Positions 5,866 to 10,775 of a DNA stretch of 10,775 bases are shown here, one piece after another. Within the stretch, counting starts at the first letter, position 1, and every line of letters starts with the position of its first letter. A model generated the notes under the pieces. The model was given only the letters and a program-made list of their open reading frames with translations. It had not been told where the DNA came from and ran no database searches. The position numbers were made by a program, and so were the translations under genes. The DNA is taken from positions 1 to 10,775 of the forward strand of contig CAIXUF010001128.1 of the NCBI GenBank assembly GCA_903922535.1, in the 5' to 3' direction. The stretch comes from Candidatus Hydrogenedentota bacterium. GTDB lineage: Bacteria > Hydrogenedentota > Hydrogenedentia > Hydrogenedentiales > CAITNO01.

Positions 5866-7575
5866 CTATTTCTTCGGCGGGTGCGCCTCAAGTTTCTTGC
5901 GCACATCGTCGAGCTTGGGATCGAGCCGCAGCGCCCGCCGCCACTGATCCACCGCGGCCTCCTCGTCGCCGTTGAGCAGGTAGATGTCGCCGAGATGATC
6001 GCGCAGCACCGCGTCGTCCGATTCCATGCCGTATATGGCGCGGCGCACCAGATCAAGGGCCTCGGGAGCCTTGCCCATGCGGTAGTAAACCCAGCCGAGG
6101 CTGTCGAGATAGAACGGATTGTCCGGTTCGGTCTTGACCGCCTTCTTTAGCAGAACCTCGGCCTCCTTGAGCTTCGTGTTCTTGTCCGCCAGGTAAAACC
6201 CCAGGAAATTGAGCAGTTCCGGATTGCCCGGATCAAACACCAGACAGGCCTGCAGGTGCTGCTCGACCTGGACGGGGTCGTCCAGTTTTTCATAGCAGAC
6301 CGCCAGCTCGTAATGGAGCCCTTTGCTTGGGCCGAACTTGTTCATCGCCTTTTCCAGCAACGGCGCCGCCTCGGCATAACGTTCCATCTGAATCAGCACA
6401 CGGGCCGTCACGAAGGTTAGCACACGCGACTGATCGATGCCCTGCGGCAGTGCGCGCAGCAGTTCCAGCAGGCGGTTGCCCGCGGGCTGCACGTCAAAGA
6501 GGGTCAGGAGTTCCGTCAGGGCCTTGTCGCACTCGGGCTCCACGTCGCCCTCGATGCTGTCCAGTCCGGCGTACTCATCCACGTAATCCGCACCCATGGC
6601 CTGGTTGGCCAGTACGGCGAACACGCCCGCGAGTATGGGGCTGCCCGATTCCGGGGCCAGGCGCACGGCCTCCTTGTAGCGGCCGGCCTGAAGCATCACC
6701 CATGCCGCCTCCAGGAAATGTTTGGGTTGGGCCGCTTTGCTTTCGAGCAGTTTGGCGCAGGCGGCCGCGGCATCTTCGTATTTTCCGATGCGCGCATCCG
6801 CGGCGGCGAGAAATTCCAGCGCCGCGGTCTCATCCGGTTTGCTTTCGGTGTACTTGGCCAGTTCGGCGGCGGCCTCCCCGTTCTTGCCCGCCTCCATGAG
6901 GGCGAGTCCGAGCATGTACTGCGCGCGGGTCACGCGGGGTTCAAGTTCCATCACCTTGCGAAAGGCGCCGATCGCACCGGCATAATCTTTCATGCGCATC
7001 AGGTTGAGGCCGAGCTGGTAGTGCAGCGCGCCGGACTTCGGGTTGCGCGCCACCAGATTCTCGTAAATCTCCTGCGCGGCCACGAGGTCGTTGGCGCTCT
7101 CCTGAAGTTCCACCAGCGCGCCATAGCCCACCAGATCGTCCGGCTGAAGCTCGATGGCCTTGTTGTAGGCCGCGGCGGCTCCCTCGAAATCATGCTGCTG
7201 GTGGAGCATCTGGCCGAGGAGCAGCCAAAGCTCGGGGCGATCGGGCGCCTGCTCGACGCTCCGCCGGCTGGCCCTGAGCGCCTGCCCGAAGTCGCCCTTG
7301 CGCAGGTAGGCGCGCATCAGGTACACCGTCGGCGTGGGCGACTCTGGATCAAGCTTGGCCACGCGGTTCAGCGCCTCCACCTCAAGATCGTTTCTGCCCT
7401 GCCGTTCATACATCACCGCACTGAGGAAATGGGCGTACGACCGGGCCTCCTCGGTCACGGGCGCATAACTGCCCAGATCCGGGTCCGTAAAGGGCACAAG
7501 CTGATCCAAGGCGGCGCAACCGCCCGTCAGGCTCAAGAGCGTGGCCACAATTGTATTGAATAACACCTTCATCAT
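5866..7575 (-). CDS. TPR-repeat lipoprotein
   Basis: This 569-residue protein begins with a short hydrophobic signal ending in LSLTGGC. C20 is the likely lipidated cysteine, although Thr rather than Leu, Ile or Val at -3 makes the lipobox imperfect. Almost all of the rest is tetratricopeptide repeats, about a dozen, from residue 46 to the end. The last two are the clearest (485-518, with LDSLGWVYYRMGKAPEAL; 521-554, with LRDHLGDIYLLNGDEEAA). TPR arrays bind other proteins. Outer-membrane TPR lipoproteins of this size in other Gram-negative bacteria, such as LbcA of Pseudomonas, act as adaptors for proteases or envelope assembly. Whether this one does is not shown. It is last in a same-strand run, 37 nt after rnhB, so likely co-transcribed. 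ATG is at 7575 with a second ATG directly after it. The ribosome binding site is poor. Confidence 0.88.
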   Translation of the reverse strand: MMKVLFNTIVATLLSLTGGCAALDQLVPFTDPDLGSYAPVTEEARSYAHFLSAVMYERQGRNDLEVEALNRVAKLDPESPTPTVYLMRAYLRKGDFGQALRASRRSVEQAPDRPELWLLLGQMLHQQHDFEGAAAAYNKAIELQPDDLVGYGALVELQESANDLVAAQEIYENLVARNPKSGALHYQLGLNLMRMKDYAGAIGAFRKVMELEPRVTRAQYMLGLALMEAGKNGEAAAELAKYTESKPDETAALEFLAAADARIGKYEDAAAACAKLLESKAAQPKHFLEAAWVMLQAGRYKEAVRLAPESGSPILAGVFAVLANQAMGADYVDEYAGLDSIEGDVEPECDKALTELLTLFDVQPAGNRLLELLRALPQGIDQSRVLTFVTARVLIQMERYAEAAPLLEKAMNKFGPSKGLHYELAVCYEKLDDPVQVEQHLQACLVFDPGNPELLNFLGFYLADKNTKLKEAEVLLKKAVKTEPDNPFYLDSLGWVYYRMGKAPEALDLVRRAIYGMESDDAVLRDHLGDIYLLNGDEEAAVDQWRRALRLDPKLDDVRKKLEAHPPKK

Positions 7576-7612
7576 CTCTGTGTTTCTTCGGCGTCAACTC
7601 CGCCGGTTTTTT

Positions 7613-8290
7613 CTATAACAACAAACGTCCATCCCGATTCTGGTCGGCAAGGGGTGCGAAACTGCGACGGTGTTCAGGACATGGACCCAGATTTGCCAAT
7701 GCTGCCAGATGATCCGGGGTTCCGTATCCCTTATGTTGACCAAATCCGTAGCCGGGATATTCCCGATCCAGTTCGGCCATGCGGCGGTCGCGTGTCACCT
7801 TGGCTATGATACTCGCTGCGGAGATGGAAAGCGAACGCTGGTCTCCCTTGATGATGCGCAGGCATGGCTGCTGCACCCCGGGAAGGTTGAAACCGTCGAC
7901 CAGCAGAAAGTCCGGCGGCGGATGGAGTGCGGCAACGGCGCGCGCCATGGCGCTGTAGTTGGCGCGCTGCACCCCGATCCGGTCCAATTCGTCCGCCTCG
8001 ACCACACCCACGCCGACGGCATGTCCGCCCGCCAGGAGTTCCGCAAAAAGCGCCTCGCGCCGCGCCTCGCTGAGGCGCTTGGAGTCGTCGAGTCCCGGCA
8101 CGGCGCGGGTCAGCACCACCGCACCCGCCACGAGCGGTCCGGCCAGGGGACCGCGCCCGGCCTCGTCCACGCCCGCGACGCGTCGAAAGCCTGATTCAAA
8201 GGCGCCCTGCTCGAAAGCGAGCATCACTTCGAGCCGTGCGTGTTCGTTCGGGGACACACCTTCCGATGGAATGGACAGGGGAACAGTCAT
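7613..8290 (-). CDS. rnhB: ribonuclease HII
   Basis: RNase HII cuts the RNA strand of RNA-DNA hybrids and starts removal of single ribonucleotides from DNA, in the cytoplasm. Counting from ATG 8290 (225 residues), the family signature VAGVDEAGRGPLAGP spans 38-52, with catalytic D42 and E43 and the GRG motif that senses the 2'-hydroxyl. LLVDGFN holds D132. SISAASIIAKVTRDR (155-169) holds D168. YGFGQHKGYGTPDH is the conserved C-terminal segment. All four acidic residues of the family are present. The N-terminus extends about 28 residues beyond the E. coli enzyme, as in many longer homologues. A TTG three codons upstream (8299) is also possible. I chose ATG, but neither start has a clear ribosome binding site. 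The gene begins 31 nt after the double-GNAT gene stop, which suggests one transcript. Confidence 0.95.
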   Translation of the reverse strand: MTVPLSIPSEGVSPNEHARLEVMLAFEQGAFESGFRRVAGVDEAGRGPLAGPLVAGAVVLTRAVPGLDDSKRLSEARREALFAELLAGGHAVGVGVVEADELDRIGVQRANYSAMARAVAALHPPPDFLLVDGFNLPGVQQPCLRIIKGDQRSLSISAASIIAKVTRDRRMAELDREYPGYGFGQHKGYGTPDHLAALANLGPCPEHRRSFAPLADQNRDGRLLL

Positions 8291-8321
8291 GATGGCCAAG
8301 ACTGTAGCGGTTGGGGCGGGT

Positions 8322-9443
8322 TCAGCGCAATTCGAGGAATGCGCCGCCGACGTTTTCGCGGGTGAGCGCGGTCAGTTCCTGATAGGCGACCGCACCCAGA
8401 TGGTAGTGGCGCACGGCGATGTAGCCGAGGCGGTCGAGCGGCTCGCGGCACACAGAGCCCGGCGCCATGATCGCGAAGCAACCCAGCGTGTCCCGCGCAT
8501 GCCCCTCCACCGCGGAAAGACAGGCGGCGCGCCGCGTTGCGGGCAAGTCGGCATGAAACACGGCACCATCCATGGCCCAATAGGCATCCTCGTCCAAAAC
8601 GGGATTCACGTATCCCCACACCACGCCGGCGACCTGCCGCGCTTCACGAAACACCAGGCCCGCGGCGCGGATGCCGCCCTCGCTGAACAGGCAGCGCCGG
8701 TTGAGCAGGGCGGGGGAGAAGCGACGCCGGATGCCGTTCTGCGGCTGCTGCGCCGTGAGAAAGGCGGCGCACTCCTCCGCGTCCTGTTCGGTGAAAAGGT
8801 CCATGGACAGGCTGGGGGGCAGGGCGAGACCGGAACGGTGACGCCAGGCGATCCAGCGCAGCCCCATGCTCCGCCACAAGCCGAGACTGCCCAGGCGCGC
8901 CGCCGTGGCGCAGTGAAGAGGTTTGGCATAGAGCGGTATGCGCCGCACGTGCATGAGGCCCGAACCGCTGGATTCGGGGCGTTTGGAAGCGGTCGCCCGC
9001 CAGTGAAGACTGAACCCGTGGCCCGCTTCAATCAGATGAAGCGCATGCTTATGGAGCATGAGTTCTACAAGAGAACTGCCTTCGCGGCGTGTGGCCACGC
9101 ACAGGCCGGTGGAAAGGGTCGCGGAGCCGTGCTCAACGCCTGTGTCCCATTCCATGGGCAAACCGATGATGACGCCGCAAACGCCCTGCCTGTCCTCGGC
9201 GAGGGTCACCACGCCCGGTTCGTCCGAGCAGGCCGCGGCGTACCGGAGCAGTTCGGGGGTGAAGGCGATGCGGATGCGGTTGCCGTAGGCGCGCTGCCAT
9301 GCGCTGTGCAGGAGCGTGCCCACCGCGTTGAGCGGGGCGTCGGCCAGCGTGTGCATCCGCCAGCGAAGTTCGGACAGAGGGGGGCTTCGGCGCAGCAGGC
9401 GCGCCGCCTGATTTTCAACGAAACGCCGCGTGACGACCGTCAT
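8322..9443 (-). CDS. double-GNAT acyltransferase, N-myristoyltransferase-like layout
   Basis: I place the start at ATG 9443, giving 373 residues. The frame stays open for 90 nt further upstream, but that part overlaps the preceding gene and translates to Arg/Pro-rich sequence. Two GNAT-like halves can be seen. In the first (about 40-205), VVTLAEDRQGVCGVIIGLP is followed by LSTGLCVATRREGSSLVELM (110-129), which fits GNAT motif A, an acyl-CoA or acyl-ACP binding loop. SGSGLMHVRRIPLYAKPL (159-176) then resembles the RYTHRPLN segment of eukaryotic N-myristoyltransferase. In the second half (about 212-360), VVWGYVNP is followed by YWAMDGAVFHADLP, CFAIMAPG and LGYIAVRHYHLG. Order, length and some motifs match N-myristoyltransferase, which is itself a double GNAT, but identity looks low and the substrate is unknown. 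The start lies 4 nt after the stop of the adjacent N-acyltransferase, so coupled translation and joint function are likely. Confidence 0.72.
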   Translation of the reverse strand: MTVVTRRFVENQAARLLRRSPPLSELRWRMHTLADAPLNAVGTLLHSAWQRAYGNRIRIAFTPELLRYAAACSDEPGVVTLAEDRQGVCGVIIGLPMEWDTGVEHGSATLSTGLCVATRREGSSLVELMLHKHALHLIEAGHGFSLHWRATASKRPESSGSGLMHVRRIPLYAKPLHCATAARLGSLGLWRSMGLRWIAWRHRSGLALPPSLSMDLFTEQDAEECAAFLTAQQPQNGIRRRFSPALLNRRCLFSEGGIRAAGLVFREARQVAGVVWGYVNPVLDEDAYWAMDGAVFHADLPATRRAACLSAVEGHARDTLGCFAIMAPGSVCREPLDRLGYIAVRHYHLGAVAYQELTALTRENVGGAFLELR

Positions 9444-9447
9444 GGCC

Positions 9448-10122
9448 TTACGACGCCATTGCGGGCCGCATCGGCATGACGGAGACGGCGGCGTGCGCCG
9501 GGCGTGCCGCGGCGGTGGCCGTCTGCGGACCAAACATCATCCGCATCAACTGATCGACATCAATCAGCGCGGGAACCGTGTAGGAGCCCATATAATACCT
9601 CCGCTCGCCCATTTCCCTGAAGGGCAGGCCGCGCTTGAGCAACCGGTGATAGAATGCCTCGTCTATGGTGGCCAATGCAAGGTGCACCCGGCTGAGCACG
9701 GCATACTCGAACGCCTTCTGGAATAATTGCGCGTAGGTGTCGCCGCCGCGGAATTCAGGGTCAATCACCATGGTGCCCACCTCAACGACACGGCGTTGGT
9801 CGGCCGAATGCAGCAGGTCGGTGGCCCATTTCTGAATCGAAAAGTGCTTAAACGAGCCCAACCGGAAAACATCATGGCGTGGCCGCGCGTCAGTCACCAA
9901 CCGCAATGAGCCTATTGCCCTGCCGTCGATCCGGGCGACAAAATGCACGAATTCGGGATAATCGCGGTTTTCGAGGACGAGATGGGCGTCATTCGCTTCG
10001 ATGTATCCCTCTGCAAGGTAAACATCATATTCCAGCCGCATGGCATCAGCGTCACCATTTGGACATATGTCAATCTGGATATCCAGGGTCGCGGTATTCA
10101 TTTTTAACTTCTTGTACTCCAT
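9448..10122 (-). CDS. autoinducer-synthase/FeeM-like N-acyltransferase
   Basis: This 224-residue protein resembles the GNAT-fold family that includes acyl-homoserine-lactone synthases, FeeM-type N-acyl amino acid synthases and exosortase-associated acyltransferases. It has RLEYDVYLAEGY (29-40) in the place of the family's N-terminal arginine-rich start, GSLRLVTD (71-78), EVGTMVIDPEFRGG (114-127) as motif A, and YYMGSYTVPALIDVDQL (176-192) near the end. Such enzymes join a fatty acyl group from acyl-ACP to an amino acid or related amine, in the cytoplasm. The acceptor cannot be read from sequence. The last 25 residues are Ala/Pro-rich and probably disordered. ATG 10122 lacks a good ribosome binding site. 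ATG 10101 (Met8) is a real alternative, with AGAAG 6 nt upstream and a better distance from the possible promoter. The gene is first in the run that continues with the double-GNAT gene, rnhB and the TPR gene. Confidence 0.78.
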   Translation of the reverse strand: MEYKKLKMNTATLDIQIDICPNGDADAMRLEYDVYLAEGYIEANDAHLVLENRDYPEFVHFVARIDGRAIGSLRLVTDARPRHDVFRLGSFKHFSIQKWATDLLHSADQRRVVEVGTMVIDPEFRGGDTYAQLFQKAFEYAVLSRVHLALATIDEAFYHRLLKRGLPFREMGERRYYMGSYTVPALIDVDQLMRMMFGPQTATAAARPAHAAVSVMPMRPAMAS

Positions 10123-10132
10123 TGACTTACAA

Positions 10133-10163
10133 CCTATAACTGGACTCGTTGCGGTGTCTGCAA
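10133..10163 (-). promoter_or_regulatory. weak sigma-70-like promoter of the acyltransferase run
   Basis: On the minus strand, TTGCAG (10158-10163) and TATAGG (10133-10138) are 19 bp apart, or 18 bp if TTATAG is taken as the -10. Transcription would start near 10126, almost at the first ATG. Met8 at 10101 would then be the better start. The match is weak and based on reading only. Confidence 0.3.
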
Positions 10164-10165
10164 AA

Positions 10166-10210
10166 CTTCACACAGTACTGTCCCGGCCGCCAAGTGTTAC
10201 AGGTGTGAGG
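10166..10210. promoter_or_regulatory. palindrome and inverted repeat, candidate operator
   Basis: The perfect 10-bp palindrome ACAGTACTGT (10172-10181) lies 8 bp upstream of the possible -35 element. It sits within a wider imperfect inverted repeat, CTTCACAC (10166-10173) and GTGTGAGG (10203-10210), matching at 7 of 8 positions. Centred about 50 bp before the predicted start, it is where an activator site would lie. No regulator is encoded in the window, so its protein is unknown. Confidence 0.35.
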
Positions 10211-10285
10211 AATTGTCAACAGATTACCAAAGAACTGGTTCGACAGGGATGGGAAGAGGTCCGGCCTGTGGAGGGACCGGTGGCC

Positions 10286-10775
10286 TTAGAAATCCTGGAT
10301 GATTCCCGCAGGATCGGGTGTCTTGGGGGCGCGGACGAGGGAGATGAAGACGAGCGTGGCCGCGCAGGGGATGATGGAGGCGGCGATGATCACCGGCTGA
10401 AAGGAGACCCTGTCGGAAATGACGCCGATGAGCAGTGTGGACAGAAGCACCCCCAAGCCTGCACCGGTGCCGCCCGACCCCATGACGGTTCCGACCGCGT
10501 TGCTGCGGTACACATCGGTGGGCAGTGTGAGGAACATGGTGGAGCAGGCGGCGTAGGCGAAACTGGCATAGGCGAAAAGACCCAGCAGCGCCCAATAGTT
10601 GTTGCTGAACGCGGCGGGGATAAGCAGCAGCATGCTCGGACCGAATATGCCCAAAACGGTCCGGCGCGCCCTGCCCACGGGCCAGCCGCGGCTGATGAAC
10701 CAACTGGACAGCCCACCGCCAAAGAAATTGCCCAAATCCGCCCCAAGAAAGGGCGCCCAGAAACCAAGGACACTC
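10286..10775 (-). CDS. MFS transporter of hexuronate/ExuT type, C-terminal part
   Basis: The frame enters from the right edge and ends at TAA 10286-10288. About 162 residues are visible, roughly the last third of a major facilitator protein. The visible part opens with SVLGFWAPFLGADLGNFFGG. The DLGNxFGG phrase followed by a glycine-rich helix and SRGW is typical of the anion:cation symporter group (ExuT, GarP, sialate and hexuronate carriers). Further membrane segments are seen at about RRTVLGIFGPSMLLLIPAAF, NYWALLGLFAYASFAYAA, VMGSGGTGAGLGVLLSTLL and PVIIAASIIPCAATLVFISL. These proteins bring sugar acids through the inner membrane. The true start lies outside the window. A TTG codon at 10735 is an internal leucine, not a start. 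It points the same way as the acyltransferase run but is separated from it by 163 nt. It may serve the same sugar-acid pathway as the glycosidase operon. That link is inference. Confidence 0.85.
   Translation of the reverse strand, partial: SVLGFWAPFLGADLGNFFGGGLSSWFISRGWPVGRARRTVLGIFGPSMLLLIPAAFSNNYWALLGLFAYASFAYAACSTMFLTLPTDVYRSNAVGTVMGSGGTGAGLGVLLSTLLIGVISDRVSFQPVIIAASIIPCAATLVFISLVRAPKTPDPAGIIQDF

Noticed and set aside
6718..7563. A 281-codon plus-strand frame over the TPR gene
   Set aside because: It mirrors the TPR codons of the minus strand and has no family likeness.
7959..9479. A 506-codon plus-strand frame across rnhB and the double-GNAT gene
   Set aside because: It spans two oppositely oriented genes and their gap. 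rnhB is certain from its catalytic motifs. No ribosome binding site or domain supports the plus-strand frame.
9444..9533. A longer N-terminus for the double-GNAT protein
   Set aside because: It would overlap the preceding gene by almost 90 nt and consists of Arg/Pro-rich sequence. The ATG at 9443, right after the upstream stop, is more natural.

Overview
The window suggests a GC-rich, Gram-negative bacterium that degrades carbohydrates. The evidence is a clear N-terminal signal peptide, a lipoprotein-type N-terminus, a secreted glycoside hydrolase, a fusion of a glycoside hydrolase to a formylglycine-enzyme-like domain, and a transporter of the hexuronate type. That mix is typical of PVC-type or Candidatus Hydrogenedentota-type genomes, but no ribosomal RNA or diagnostic marker is present, so the phylum is a guess. 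Every protein gene I can support lies on the minus strand. The long plus-strand frames are antisense shadows of the sort GC-rich genes produce.

Layout from left to right. Bases 1-262 hold two full copies and one partial copy of a 99-bp tandem repeat. Each unit forms two hairpins, and the larger hairpin carries a compensatory base-pair change. A strong plus-strand terminator hairpin follows at 272-310. Next is a two-gene minus-strand carbohydrate operon. The upstream gene (2586-5204) fuses a TIM-barrel glycosidase-like region to a C-terminal FGE/SUMF1-like domain that lacks one expected catalytic cysteine. The downstream gene (343-2541) encodes a secreted protein resembling alpha-glucuronidases. 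The intergenic block 5205-5865 holds a 33-residue amphipathic micro-gene with a good ribosome binding site. It is followed by a small hairpin and by a long stem-loop with a T-run on the minus strand.

To the right lies a compact run of four genes, transcribed right to left. They are an autoinducer-synthase/FeeM-like N-acyltransferase, a 373-residue double-GNAT protein that resembles eukaryotic N-myristoyltransferase in layout, ribonuclease HII (rnhB), and a TPR lipoprotein. The two acyltransferase genes are separated by only 4 nt. Upstream of them is a 163-nt gap with a perfect 10-bp palindrome next to a weak promoter-like pair. The window ends inside the C-terminal half of an MFS transporter of the hexuronate/ExuT type.

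The carbohydrate genes and the transporter would fit uptake and breakdown of uronate-containing glycans, although they are not contiguous. The most unusual items are the adjacent acyltransferase pair, the structured micro-gene locus, the covarying tandem repeat, and the glycosidase-SUMF1 fusion. Functions beyond family level are inference.
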